From: Blepharisma stoltei
Taxonomy: Eukaryota > Ciliophora > Heterotrichea > Heterotrichida > Blepharismidae
Direction of reading: 5' to 3'
Assembly (NCBI GenBank): GCA_914767885.1
Contig: CAJZBQ010000044.1
Location: 496,001-560,000 of the forward strand
DNA: 64,000 nucleotides
In this document: positions 1 through 11,072 of the stretch, one piece after another
Position numbering within the stretch: position 1 is the stretch's first letter
How the letters are laid out: the number at the start of each line of letters is the position of its first letter
Translations under genes and position numbers: made by a program
Notes under the pieces: generated by a model
The model's database searches: none
What the model was told of the DNA's origin: nothing
Seen by the model: only the letters and a program-made list of their open reading frames with translations

Positions 1-464
1 GCTCCCTTCACCTGCTCGTAGATTTTTATACGACCTTATAAAGGTTGCTCCTCTGGATAAGAGCGTACACTCGCACCCGGGTAGTTGAGTTAGTTGCATC
101 ACCGTGCAGTATGCCAACAGGGTTGCCCGCGCTTGAAAATTCAAAAGTACTGAATTCTAGTAGACTCTTGACCAAGATAGAAATCAGTAGTCAGGGCTAA
201 ACTCCTGGTTTCACGTAGGGTAATATTCAGGATTGCTTAAAAAGAATGCCACTAACAACTTCGAGACCCATCTATCACTGAGGCAAAAACTTGGCATTGG
301 AGTAAAGATGCTGTCGGCCAACACAACACTGCTCTCTTCTCAAAAAAAGCCCCCGCCGCATACACATTCCCCAACACCATCATCTCTTCCTAATTATCCC
401 CGTGCGCCCTATGGGATGCCAGCTACAGGAGCTAAGAGGGTGGGTTGGTTCGCCATGCCATTTT
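1..464 (-). mobile_element. SINE-like retroelement, reverse orientation, cut by window edge
   Basis: This GC-richer block ends on the right at GCCATGCCATTTT. That is the reverse complement of the AAAATGGYG start shared with the elements near 36.7, 51.5, 62.7 and 63.2 kb. Its 3' tail and target duplication lie left of the window. It abuts an open frame that continues from 467, so it probably interrupts the gene at 467-2064. The open frame inside it looks like chance. Confidence 0.6.
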
Positions 465-466
465 AA

Positions 467-2064
467 TCTCTGGCAAGCACACTGTCAGAAATAGAAAATG
501 AGTCCCAAGGCTTCAGCCATTTCTCAGAAAGCATCACTTCAGATGTAAAATTACCAGTAGAAGAGCGGCTAACTTACTACAAAGCTAGATCTCTAAGATC
601 AATTCAGCAAAAGCGGCAGCAGCAAGTACAAGAAGAAATGGACAACCTAAAAAATCCTTTGATTTCAAAAAGGTCGCAAAAATTGGCCTCAAGCAATAGA
701 GATGGAAAAATTGAAGATAGATTAATGCAGGAAGGGATAAAGCAAAAAATGCTGCAGATTAAAAAGGAAGCCCAGTTGTCGAAAGAGGCAAAAGTTCAGG
801 CCAATCCAATAATAACTCCTTTAGCTGCAAGCTTAAAGCGGGAAGGAGACATTGTGGACAGACTTTTTGAATACCAAAAAATATATCAAGAAAAATTAGA
901 AAATAAAAAAAATGATTCCCCAAAAGACTCCAAAGGCATCCCAAAAATAAATAAAATCAATGGGATTGAAAGCAAATATATGAAGCCGAATTCCCCAAAA
1001 ACAGTCTACGTGGAAACATTTTCATATAAACCCGAAGTCAATAAAAAATCAGAAATCCTGGCTTCAAAGTTAGGAGACCCTAAAGACAGGCTCCTGCAAA
1101 AGCCAAAGGAAAAAAATCTTGAGGACTCTGAGTATACATTTAAGCCATCTATAAATAGAAGAGAAAATGACCCAAATAAAATTGAATGATGGGAGTCATT
1201 ATATCAGCATGGCCAGTTTATAAAAGAAAAAAGAGAAAGAACAAAGGAAGAAATGGATAAAATTAGAGAAGATATTTATGGAAGTGATTTACTCTGAAAC
1301 TTTACTCATCTACGAATTTTATTATTATCGGTTTCGGTTTATCTTGTGCACACTTTTATCCAAAATGCCAAATATGACTTATAAAATTAAGGTCAGTCAC
1401 TTTGTCCAAGATTTTAGGACGTATAGGAGTTTTACCGCTTGTAAGAGCCGAGGAGTAAAACCCTTAGGTGGAATAGCGCTGAGTAAAGTATATATCAAGG
1501 TCAACGTGACCAGTGAAGGCTTTCTAGCTCTTTTATTGGGGTCTTTTGGAATACTTGCGTGGCAAGATGGCTTCTGATGTCATCAATTGGGAGTTAAAAG
1601 GGAGGTTTTGACATTAGAGATTATTACTTTAAAAATCTGATAATTAATGTTAATGACAAAATTAGAGAAGAGACCCAAATTTGACCTTTAAACCGACTAT
1701 AGTTACAAAAGGGCATAAGCAAGAAAGCAATGAAGAAAGGTTTAAAAGACTCGAAGCATGGAGTAAGCAAAAAGAGCAAAAAATAGAGGAAGCAAAAGCA
1801 CAGAATTCAAATAAAGATTTAGAAGGCTGTACTTTTGCTCCAAAAATCAATAAAAGACTTTCATCGAGCAAGCCAAAAATCGAAACAAAAGGAGTTGATA
1901 AGTTTTTACAAAGGCAAGGATTAGCTAAAAAGAATAAAAATGAAAATGATTCACCAAAGAAGTATCAAACTGAGACCCGTAATGAAGATATTTCGGCGGC
2001 TGAATTTGAAAATGCGATGAAAGCTCTTCATGATGAGCTACATTCAATTAATTTAAATATGTAA
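467..2064 (+). CDS. charged TFxPxI-repeat protein, 5' partial, interrupted
   Basis: The frame is open from 467 to the insertion at 1273, reading one in-frame TGA near 1187 as Trp, and resumes after it to TAA at 2064. The product is very rich in Lys, Glu and Gln. It carries repeats such as YTFKPSINRR, LTFKPTIVTK and CTFAPKINKR, each followed by charged helical segments. Proteins of this type are common in ciliates, but no function can be assigned. The 5' end lies beyond the retroelement at the window edge. Neither collapsing the target duplication nor any TA-to-TA join that I tried keeps the frame across 1273-1657. The gene may have an extra small intron or IES, an assembly indel, or be decaying. 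Confidence 0.6.
1273..1657. mobile_element. insertion with 14-bp target duplication inside the TFxPxI gene
   Basis: The 14-mer AAAATTAGAGAAGA occurs at 1259-1272 and again at 1658-1671. The 385 bp between them are unlike the gene and contain a small stem (GTTTTAC / GTAAAAC near 1430-1460). This is the footprint expected of a target-primed retroelement. The usual hexamer tail is not clear in this copy. Confidence 0.6.
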
Positions 2065-2546
2065 CTCAAGACTAAATAGAGAATTTGAGCTTTCTTATTG
2101 AATTAGTCATAAAAAATATAAATAAATAAAACTAGCAATAGTTAACTGTGCCTGCCAGCATTAATGAAAATTTATTAAGATGGCATGCTTAATCCATTTA
2201 TTGTATAATTTATTAAATATCTTCTGAAAATTGAATCAAGGAATCATAGCTAAATCTATGAAATAATTATTACTTCTTATAAAGGATATTATAATGCTAA
2301 TAGTTCCAAGTCTTTTTAAGTTCAGTAAATAAGATAATTCTAGTTACAACCTTTTAATAATTTTTATTCACAAATTCTGTGGCCAGAATTTTTTATTGCA
2401 TAATCTATAAGAGGCAATGCACTTATTAAATTGCAATGCTTTTTAGAATTTGGATGCATTTAATGTCTAAAAAATAGCAGCTTATGCTTTACGCATAAAG
2501 CTTTCCATTCTTCTCTTCTTTGATTGTGGAAATATTTCTTAATAAA
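2065..2546. other. intergenic, AT-rich
   Basis: This is AT-rich spacer between the TFxPxI-repeat gene and alcohol dehydrogenase 1. It should contain the promoter of the latter, but I see no specific motif. Confidence 0.5.
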
Positions 2547-4777
2547 ATGGTCAAAAACACTTATGAAACCCTTGGCGATAGAGCTCCTAAACCTTGCGCC
2601 ATAGGAGATGCTCATGGTGTTGCTATGGCCTTCACAGAACCAGGCACAACAGTCACCCCATTCCCATTCCAACACCCAGAGCTCCTTGATAATGAAATTA
2701 GAATCCACGTCACTCATGCAGGGCTTTGCCATAGTGATATCTTTGTTTCAACTCTTGGTTGGGGAGAGAATGTAAACTTCCCTCTGGTTCCTGGACATGA
2801 AATCGTTGGAGTGGTTGAGAAAGTCGGTGAAAGAGTTTCTAGGTTCCATGTCGGCGACAGAGTTGGTTTTGGTGTTTGGAGAGAGTGCTGTGAGCAATAT
2901 GAAAGCTGCAGAGAGTGCAGAAATGGCTTTGATAATCTATGCCCTAGCTCCCCCCATCCCCACTTGAGCGAACAAAAAATTTTGTTCGTTAATTTTTTTT
3001 AACAATTTATGTATAAATTTTAAAGTATTTTATTCTTAAAAAATTCCAATTCACAAATTGAAAGCAAAAATTAATATTTGCTAGTAAAATTTATGCTTTA
3101 AGCGCAAGCTTTTAAAAATTCAAAAAAATAAGCTAGAAATTTCATTATAATAATTCTATTCTTACATATAAAATTATCTTAAAAAAACTTTTGCTGCACA
3201 TGGAGAGTGGGCTTTACCAAAAAAATAGGGGCTTTTCTAATGATTTTTTCGATCACAGATAGGAGAGTAAGGCAAAGCTTACCTATGATCCATACTTTGG
3301 AGGATATGCCACCTCATTCCAAGCTCACGCCAGCCACTTTTATAAAATCTCAGACGATTTCCCAGGACAAGCAGCCCCACTTTTCTGTGCAGGATTGACC
3401 GTCTTCTCTCCGATAATTTAAATATGGCATCTCAACTTAGGCTTGGCCTCTCAGCTAAGCAGTCTCGAGCCCTATTTAAATTATATCCGGCAAGGTTTTG
3501 CCAACGAATGGACAGCTATGCTAGGTAAGCAATTCCTGTAAGAGGCAGGAGCCTAGCCCTAGTCCGCTTTCGGAGTTGGTTTTTTTCCTCAAGGGTAAAG
3601 GAAGGTTGAAGTTGAAAGGAGGCGCCCAGCTATGCCTGCAGGGAACATCCAGGCCATTGGGCAATGCCGCTAGCGAGAAACCAGGAGTTTCGCCCTGGGC
3701 TTCAACTTTTCCTTTTTGCCATTTTTTGGGTTTTCTGCATGGACAACCTTGTATCCCACAGCCTCAAGCAAGGCCGCAGAATTCCTAAATCTGCCCACTC
3801 AACACTGGAGCAAGGTTGTAGCTTGCAAGGAGGAGACGTTCAACAGAACAGGCTAGCCATTAAGTTGGAGTCCTGTAGGCGGCGTCGCAAAGCGGAGGAA
3901 CCTTCGGGGTCTGGTGACTGCGTCAAAACTAACAGCTTAGCAGCTGATAATCTCGTAATTAAGATTAAGATTAAGACCGTCTTTTCTCCTCTTAACACTC
4001 ACATGAGAGCAGGCATGAAGGTCGGAGTTGTAGGAGTCGGAGGATTAGGACATCTTGGCCTCAAATTTGCGAGAGCTATGGGTGCTGAAGTCACTGCTAT
4101 TTCCACAAATCCCCACAAAATAGAGGAAGCAAAATCATTCGGAGCTCACCACTTCTTGAACTCAAGAGACGAGCAACAAATGAAGGAAGCCGCCAACTCT
4201 TTTGACTTTATCCTAGATACTGCAATCCAAATCAATATTGATCAAGACTGTAAGTTGATAAAACCAAGAGGGATATACCGTGAGCACAGTTTTAGATCGA
4301 CCTGAGAACCCCCTCCCCACTAACCTTGATGGTTTCAGCTTTATTGAAATCTACAAATTGAATTTGACTAGTCAAATCCTTAGTGAGGGACTTGCCATTT
4401 TGAATCAACTATTCGTTCAAACTGAAACCGTCAGGTGGTGGGGGAAGAGGAGTTTCAGGTCGAGCCATACCTGTTCTGAAGGTATATTAAATATCGTGGG
4501 TTTACCTGATGCTAGAGAGAATTTAAACTTCAACTTATTTACGATTTTAGGCAAAAACATTAATTTGACTGCAAATCCTGTTGGCTCGAGATGGGAAGGA
4601 GACCAAATGCTTGAATTTTGTAGGGTGCATGATGTTTATCCTTTGGTTGAGGAGTATAAGTTTGCGGATTGTCAAGCTGCTGTTAATTCTTTGGCTCATG
4701 GAGTTCCTCATTATCCTAAGTTCAGAAATGTAATGGAAACTGCAAGCTTTATGGAAACTTTCACACCTAGCAAATAA
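2547..4777 (+). CDS. zinc-dependent alcohol dehydrogenase 1 (CAD-like MDR), three insertions
   Basis: After removal of 2947-3269, 3412-3989 and 4276-4486 the four segments total 1119 nt and give an uninterrupted 372-residue protein. It is a medium-chain zinc alcohol dehydrogenase of the cinnamyl-alcohol-dehydrogenase type, expected to interconvert alcohols and aldehydes with NADP(H). Visible motifs are GLCHSD (catalytic Zn Cys and proton-relay His), PGHEIVGVV (second Zn site), a four-Cys structural zinc lobe (CCEQYESC, CREC, LCP) and the Rossmann motif GVGGLGHLGLKFARAMG. It is collinear with the paralogues at 38-42 kb but lacks their N-terminal MGCG extension. The start is the ATG at 2547; the upstream TTG is unlikely. 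The substrate is unknown. Confidence 0.88.
2947..3269. mobile_element. family-1 MITE (IES) in alcohol dehydrogenase 1
   Basis: This 323 bp TA-bounded element sits at TA 2945-2946 and TA 3268-3269. Its left end is GCTCCCCCCATCCCC and its right end AGGAGAG. The AT-rich interior resembles other family-1 copies, including the AGAAATTTCATTATA block. Excision joins LCP to KAKLTYDPYFGG, matching the paralogue's YCPKRVGTYDPHFGG. Confidence 0.9.
3412..3974 (+). mobile_element. SINE-like retroelement in alcohol dehydrogenase 1
   Basis: The target duplication GACCGTCTTNTCTCC lies at 3397-3411 and 3975-3989. The 563 bp element ends in ATTAAG repeats and contains the conserved GAGAAACC...TTTCG hairpin at about 3670-3700. 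Collapsing the duplication restores LTVFSPLNTHMRAGMKVG in frame. The duplication contains no TA, so the exact excision boundary is open. Confidence 0.85.
4276..4486. mobile_element. short TIR element (third family?) in alcohol dehydrogenase 1
   Basis: This 211 bp element is TA-bounded. Its first and last roughly 45 bp are imperfect inverted repeats, with TACCGTGAGCACAG, TCGACCTGA and CCCCTCCCCAC facing their complements at the right end. These ends differ from MITE families 1 and 2. Removal gives PRGILNIVGLPDARENLNF, aligning with the paralogue's PRGTLNLCGAPTAGENLNF. Confidence 0.75.
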
Positions 4778-5236
4778 CCTTTAATTACTCAAATCAAATT
4801 AAAATCCTATTCATAAATATTGCAATTCCTTGGAAAAGGAATTAGTGAGATTTCAATGGAATTTTACTCTGCTTCATTAATATTATTAGATCTTGATCAA
4901 TTGTTTTATGATAAGAAGGAACTATTGTTGCTTCAGATAGGAATCGGGACTGCTTTACAGCAGATATATATAAAAGTCTTAGAATTTTTGAAGAGATTTT
5001 CAGGATATATTTGCATGAAAACAATAAATTTGGATTTTTATTAAATTTTGATTAGAAATGAATGAAGTGCTATGAATTATCTATTACTTCTCTTCGAATT
5101 TTAATATTTGCTATTTATTAGATATCAATAGTTCACATAGTAAATTACTATTTTGAGTTTGAAAATACTTGCGTGATGACTATGTATTCGATTAAAATAA
5201 TTATATATTAATTGTAATAAACTAGCAACATTAAAT
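4778..5236. other. convergent intergenic spacer
   Basis: This AT-rich spacer separates the convergent alcohol dehydrogenase and ABCG genes. A short open frame at 4820-5044 has low-complexity composition and I do not consider it a gene. Confidence 0.5.
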
Positions 5237-7893
5237 TTATTGCTTCTTGGCTTGTCATGACAGCCTAAACAAAATCAAGCTTGTGATCATCCACATTCCC
5301 CAGCCCTCCAAAATAATAGCTAATATTGCAATCCCAAGAGAATCTTCAAATCCTTGCTGACCTAATGGGTCGCAAGATTAAGATTATTAAATATCCAACC
5401 ATAGGCGCTCCCGCAGGCACTGACCATTCGCCCCCGTCTAGGCTCCAAAGATGGCATGAGGCCATTTTGGATTTCCGGCCTGAACCACCTGTCCAGGAGG
5501 AGATTAGCTCATCCTGGGCAGAGCTGCTTCTTGCGAGCGCCCCGATGGCCACGATGAGGAAGGACCATACGGTAGGCAAAACCTGTCTAGCCCATCTGGC
5601 AGGGACAGGGAAAACCTTCGGAGAAACAAAACACCCTGATTCGGCAAGCTTTCCATTTGAGACAGTCCACTTGAGCCCTAAAGGCACATTTCGCCACCAC
5701 TCTCGCCGGTCCACTGCTCCATAGGAGGTGCGCCTCGGAGTCCAATTTCCGTCAACGTCACCATTGTATTTCTATGGGTCGCAAGGAATGCATCCTTTAT
5801 CTGTTGCTGGATCACAAGTTTGGCAATATAAGTTTAAATCAGTGTATTCATTTATACTTAACGCTTCATATCCATACTTGTAAGGAGAAATGTATTGTAT
5901 TCAACTGAAAGCCGCTGGAAGTGAATTTAGATTAGCAAAGCTCCCTCCAAAAATAACGAAAGGAATAGTAATCAAAGGTCCTCCAGCCATTGCACCGCTT
6001 TGAGATTTAAACAGAGATCCAGTAAATAAGCCAAATGAGTTTCCACACATATTAAAAAGCAGCATAATGGCATAGAATATAAAAAATTTAGAAGCATCAT
6101 GATTATTTAGGCCGACAGCTCAATATACAATTAAGCATTCTAACTCCCCTCTGTGAATGAACTTAAAAAATTTGGTTCATTACGAAAGGAGGCTCGTTTT
6201 TTAAATTTCTATATAAATTTATAGTAAAATTTTTTTTTCGAAATTTAAAAAAAATGCGCAAAAATTGAGAAGTAAAATTTAATTTACAAAATTATGTTTT
6301 ATAATGCAAGCTGTTTAATATTCAGCAGAATTAGCTAGAGATTTCATTATACTAACTATCTATCACTTATATATCAAAAATTTTTCATAAAAATTTTGCT
6401 AACTTTCGGAAGTTGGGCTTTAACCAAAAATAGAGCTTTTCCAATGGTTTTGTTTCGCTCACATAGGGGAGTAAGAGAACTGCAATTACCAAGTTAGGCA
6501 GCTCTGTTAGTGATTTTGCTATAAAATAAGAAAAGCTATCATAAAGGCCTTGGCCTGATTCTTTCAAAAATAAAGGCCGTTCTGATGGAAAACAAAGTAA
6601 TTCGTTTTGAGAGCCTAAGGTAAAAGCTGTTAGTGAAAGCATAAACAAAATCCCATTGCGGTTTTGTATAGCTGTGGCACCTGTGCCTAAATCATTAAAA
6701 ATCAGCACAAAGAGAATGCTGATTCCAATAGCTTGAATGAATTTGACTCTGCTAAAGATGACATTTCTTCTTGCATTTTTACTTGCTCTTTTAAATAAAA
6801 TTAACAATCTCTCAAAAAAGCCTATTTTATGTGGCTTTTCATTAAGATCATAGTCATAGTTTACTGTCTCAAGTGTTTTCTGGCCACTGGTGCTGTCTTG
6901 AGACTCATATGATTCTATTAATATTTTTAGAGTTTCCTTTTCTTCCTCAGTTTGTTCATATCTGTTCACCACATGCATAATTTTCATATAATAGTCACTT
7001 GGAAGGACATGTCTAGGGCATTTATATCCTAGTGCTGCAAAATATTTTCTCGATTTTTTAGCGCCACCTTGATAGACAAATTGGCCTTCACTCATAAGAA
7101 TAAGTCGATCAAATTTATTGAAAATCATTGAACTAGGCTGATGGACAGTTGAAATGATATTTCTTCCTTTTTGTGATTGCTCAACTAGCAATGTAAATAC
7201 AATATCTGCTGTATAGCTGTCTAACCCAGAAGTTGGCTCATCTAAAATTAATATGCTTGGTTCTGTAATTAGTTCAATTCCAATGCAAATTCTTCTACGT
7301 TCTCCTCCAGAGACACCTTTTTTAACGACACTCCCTATAACATTGTCAGCTATATTGTCTAGTCTTAAATCATCCAAAATTTTATTAACCCTATTTTTAT
7401 GTTCCTCCAATGTTCCTGGACATCTAAGTCGTGAAGAAAACATTAAGCTTTCTCTCGCTGTTAGAGTTGATAATAAAGTGTCTTCCTGAGTCACATAAGC
7501 ACAATGCGATCTATAACTAATTTTTCGAATATCGTTGCCATTAGCAGTTATCTTCCCTGATATATGGCTGCCTGAGATACTGGCTATTTGCCCAGCAAGA
7601 ATAGATATTAGTGTTGTTTTTCCTGCCCCAGAGGAGCCCATGATTGCCAAAATTTCGCCGGGATTAGAATATCCTGAAACTCCTTTAAGTATGCTTTCAG
7701 ACCCTTTTTTAGTTTTTACAGTGCACTCGATTTTTTCCCACACAAGCTGTATTTGGATTTTTGAGTCACTTGTTTTTTTTAGAGATACCATTTCTACGGA
7801 TTGGTCTCCAGAAGAATTATAGTTTGAGTTTGAAATTTCTTCAGTATTGATATCAGAAATACGCAACGCAGGACTTGGTGAGTTTCCTGACAT
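5237..7893 (-). CDS. ABCG-type (White/WBC) half transporter, two insertions
   Basis: Removing 6143-6473 and 5377-5785 leaves 1917 nt and a 638-residue protein. The nucleotide-binding domain is N-terminal: Walker A GSSGAGKTT (residues 86-94), signature VSGGERRR (about 194-201), and Walker B ILILDEP followed by TSGLD (from 214). A hydrophobic C-terminal domain follows with several predicted membrane helices, including LLFNMCGNSFGLFTGSLF and GPLITIPFVIFGGSF. The order NBD then TMD and the half-transporter size are typical of eukaryotic ABCG proteins, which export lipids or hydrophobic compounds as dimers. Several in-frame TGA codons fall at plausible Trp positions. The substrate cannot be inferred. 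Confidence 0.9.
5377..5772 (-). mobile_element. SINE-like retroelement, reverse, in the ABCG gene
   Basis: The target duplication NATGGGTCGCAAG lies at 5364-5376 and 5773-5785. The left end carries AAGATTAAGATTATT, the hexamer tail read in reverse, and the right end carries the reversed AATGGTG start. Removal restores the C-terminal frame (CDPLGQQGFEDSLG) of the transporter. Confidence 0.85.
6143..6473. mobile_element. family-1 MITE (IES) in the ABCG gene
   Basis: This 331 bp TA-bounded copy lies between TA 6141-6142 and TA 6472-6473. Its ends are ACTCCCCTCTGTGAATGAAC and GTTTCGCTCACATAGGGGAG. On the minus strand, excision joins AVLL to ECLIVYWAVGL in frame. Confidence 0.9.
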
Positions 7894-8167
7894 TAAATCA
7901 CAAAATATGTTAGATTATTCCTGATCAGAAGAAATGGTAAGAGTTTCTAATTTAAACTATATTTATTATTAATTAAAAGCATATGCAGAAAATAAGAGTT
8001 TTTTGATGATCTATTTTAAATTTATAGAAGTAAAAATGATATATAAAAATAATAAATACAAATTATAAGAAAAACATTTTAGCAATAATTCTATGCATAA
8101 AATAGAATTTTACTAACTATTAGCAGAATATTAAGAATATATTAAGTTTTGATTCAAAATTAATCGA

Positions 8168-9090
8168 TTATTTTGAAATTTTCTTAAATACGTCAAAATC
8201 TACATAATTATTCCCATTTGTTACAAAGTGAATCATATTTTCAACATCAGGATCTGAAACTTCCTCTCCTAAGCAATATAAAGCATACTTCAATTCGTCA
8301 GGTCCTAGTTGTCCATCATGATCTCTATCAAGGGCATCGAAAATCTGCTTCAGTATATTTTCTTCTGCTTCTCCATCAAAAATATCATCCATTACTCTTT
8401 CAAACTCGGAATACTGAATATTTCCATCCCCATTAGCATCAATTTTTTCAATAAGTTCTTGCAATTCTTCTTGCTCAATATTTATTCCTTCGTTTAGAAG
8501 GTACTCTTCCAATTCTTTCGCATTAATAGTTTGGTCTCCATCTTTATCAAACTTTTTGAACATTTCTTGAATCCTTGCATGCTTGTCCCCATCAGCATCC
8601 ATTATTATAAAACTCCTTTTTATTATATAGGATCCCAATCAATTATGAAGCTTAAAATCGTACTGTGTAGGATTTATAGAGTCTTTTCTGATATCTTCAG
8701 GTAAAAATCCAGATTTAATGCCTGATACTACACTTGATTGTATTTGAAAAATGACTGGATTGAGTTCTTTTGTGTATTCCTCATAACCGAACGCAAACAT
8801 ATATCCAAATGAGGCTATGAACATTTCAATACAAAATAAAAACTCATGAATAATTATAGCAAATTCTTCAGAACTTGGAGTAAAAGTTTTGTTGATAAAA
8901 TCTAGTTGCTGCAAAATAATTATTAAGGTACTTTGCTAAAATGAAAAAAATATCACTATTCTATTGCATAAAAACTTTGGTAATGGCTTATATAGGCCTC
9001 TAGAAATTTATATCACAAAATTACTAGTCAGCAAGCGTAGTTAGCTTCTTTAAATATTAATATTTTATATGCTATAATTCTCTCTATTGA
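8168..9090 (-). pseudogene. TMEM184/OST-alpha-like segment fused to EF-hand domain, apparently decayed
   Basis: Downstream of about 8914 the frame encodes the TMEM184-type membrane signature (FLFCIEMFIASFGYMFAFGYEEY). It then reads through one TGA (Trp) into a calmodulin-like domain with EF-hand loops DKDGDQTINAKE, DANGDGNIQYSE and DRDHDGQLGPDE, ending in TAA at 8168. Upstream, KPLPKFLCNRIVIFFSF matches the family core, but the invariant Trp after SF is TAG, and a one-base frame change precedes KPLPKF. This suggests a TMEM184-EF-hand fusion inactivated in its membrane part. If only the EF-hand part is expressed, an ATG at 8602 (MDADGDKHARIQ) could start it. Confidence 0.6.
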
Positions 9091-9183
9091 TTTCTTTTTA
9101 AATGCCCTGAACTACTCTTTGCAAATTTAATTCTATAATTATTATACTTTTTTTAATAAACTAAAAAAATAAATGAATAATTA

Positions 9184-9695
9184 ATGACAACTGAAAGCAT
9201 TATCAATGATGTCCCGAGATATTCTCACCATGGATCATATAGTATCAAAATAACGCAATGCCTAATCCGTACAAAAAAATTTATCAAAAGCGCCGCGCAA
9301 GCCAGAAAATCTATTTGAATTCTGAATAAATTGAGAAACTTGTAGATGCTCCAAAAGCTTCATAAATCTTTATTAGTAAAAAAGTGCCCAAAGTCCCTAG
9401 CTCTTCCTTTTTATCCGTAACACGAGAAAAAAATTAAAAAATTCAAAAATCAAATTACAGTGATGCTCCGCCTTCAACAAAATATTCCCCAAACTATTTT
9501 TGAATCAGACTTAGAACACCCACTAATGTTCAATTAAGAGAAACCCAACGATCAAGCGTACCAAGAGACTTAAAAGTGTTTTGTCTGATTTTTTCGATGA
9601 AAAAGATTTAGAATGGAATATCCATATAAAGCTGAAAGAAAATCTGAGCTTCAAAAAGCAATAAATTTAAGCGATTTAATGAATTTAGCTGAAAT
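9184..9695 (+). pseudogene. possible decayed basic protein gene
   Basis: From the ATG at 9258 one frame keeps protein-like composition (NPYKKIYQKRRASQKIY, then KLVDAPKAS, then VQLRETQRSSVPRDLK). It is broken by three TAA codons at positions where Gln, Lys or Glu would fit. It then shifts frame into SDFFDEKDLEWNIHIKLKENL before TAA. I recognise no family. It may be a decayed gene, since TAA is a stop everywhere else in the window. Confidence 0.35.
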
Positions 9696-9815
9696 TAGAA
9701 GATGTAAAAAGAAAAAAAAAAGCGCTAAATATTGCCAGTCTCACATGGCAAAAATTTCTTTTAGCAAAATAATTATAAGATTAATATGCAAGCAATGCAT
9801 TTATTGGTAAGAAAT

Positions 9816-11072
9816 TTAATTACCTGAAGAATTCCTTTTATTTTGAATTGCTTTCTGAAGAAATCCATGTCAAGCAGAGGATTCGTTGTTTGGATCTAGT
9901 GCTGCAACAAATTCATCAATTCCTTTCATATTCGCAAGCTTGTAATGAATAAAATGGTGCAGGCTCTTCCTGTATTTCCTTAATTGTGGTAGATCACCTA
10001 ACGTAAAACTATAATTTCTATCTAGAAATGAGTCCATAAAAGAGTTTACATCTTCCTTATTTACATTTCTATCTTCAATGAAGAGATCAATCTCCCAAAA
10101 CCCTTGTGGCTTCCTAATGAAAAAGCTTTTTGTAGCATCACAAAGCTGATTCTCAATATGTTCGATTACTTCTCTATGCAGAGATTTTAAACTTGCTTCT
10201 CTCAATTCAAAATCAATATTAGCATTTTCAACCTGTAGCTTGTCTATTATATTTCTCAAGTCTCTTATCTCTTTATTATAACTATCAATTTCATTTCGCA
10301 GTCTATTGATTTCTGTTTTAAGTTGTTTTCTTTCTTTTTTATCTTTTTTGCGTTTTTCTCTTGTTTTTTCACTTTCTTGTCTGCTTCTTACTTCTGCTTC
10401 ATTCATATTTCTTTCCATTGTTTTCATATTTCTTTCCATTGCTTTAAATTTTTCTTCCGTAGTATTTTTATACTGAGTAAATTGGCTTATCATTTTATTT
10501 TGTAATTCTGTTGAGCGTGACATTGAGCTTAGTGCTTCCATGTGTTTGCTTTTTTCATTTTCTAGTTCACTCAATAATTTTTCTTTTTCAGCCGTTAATT
10601 TTAATGCATCTTTTTTAAGTGATTTCAATCCTTTTGTCAACTTTTGCACCAGGAGTTCTTTTTCAAGGGCATCAACATTCTTCGATTCTTCTTCTATGCA
10701 ATGTTTCATTTGCTCTGAAATGAGTTTGACTTTGATATCTATTTCTTTGAGCTTGCTGTCAAACAAGGCTAATTTTTTTGTAAGGTCTGGCTGTAATTCG
10801 AGAGAAACTATTATTGCGGAGTGCTTGATTTTAATTTCTGCAGCTTCATCCTCATTTAGAGGCTGGTCTTGATGTTGCGTTCTGATGAGTTCTAATCTGA
10901 TTTCTTCTCAATCAATTTTAGCGCCAGATACTATGATGTTGAGACTGCTCAGTGCTTGGTAGATATCTTGAAGTTTTTGACTACTTTGCTCGCTTCCTTC
11001 TTTGGTTGTGCATTGATATGACTGAATGATGCTGCTGGGGCTGGAGTGTGGGAGATCGAATGATTTTTCCAT
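9816..11072 (-). CDS. long coiled-coil protein
   Basis: The 418-codon frame runs from the ATG at 11072 to TAA at 9816 and uses TGA for Trp at two positions. Residues about 100-310 are heptad-rich with runs of Lys, Glu, Arg and Leu (for example MERNMKTMERNMNEAEVR), predicting a long coiled coil. The roughly 100-residue C-terminus (FWEIDLFIEDRNVNKEDVNSFMDSFL) looks globular. I recognise no named domain; a structural or cytoskeletal role is a guess. Confidence 0.75.

Noticed and set aside
233-466. Open frame of 77 codons in the first retroelement
   Set aside because: Composition is that of noncoding GC-rich repeat (Pro-rich run), the start is not an ATG in context, and it does not recur in related elements.
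4820-5044. Short frame after alcohol dehydrogenase 1
   Set aside because: Low-complexity AT-rich translation with an antisense twin; no family or context support.
5346-5714. Two overlapping frames on opposite strands
   Set aside because: Both lie wholly inside the SINE-like insert in the ABCG gene.
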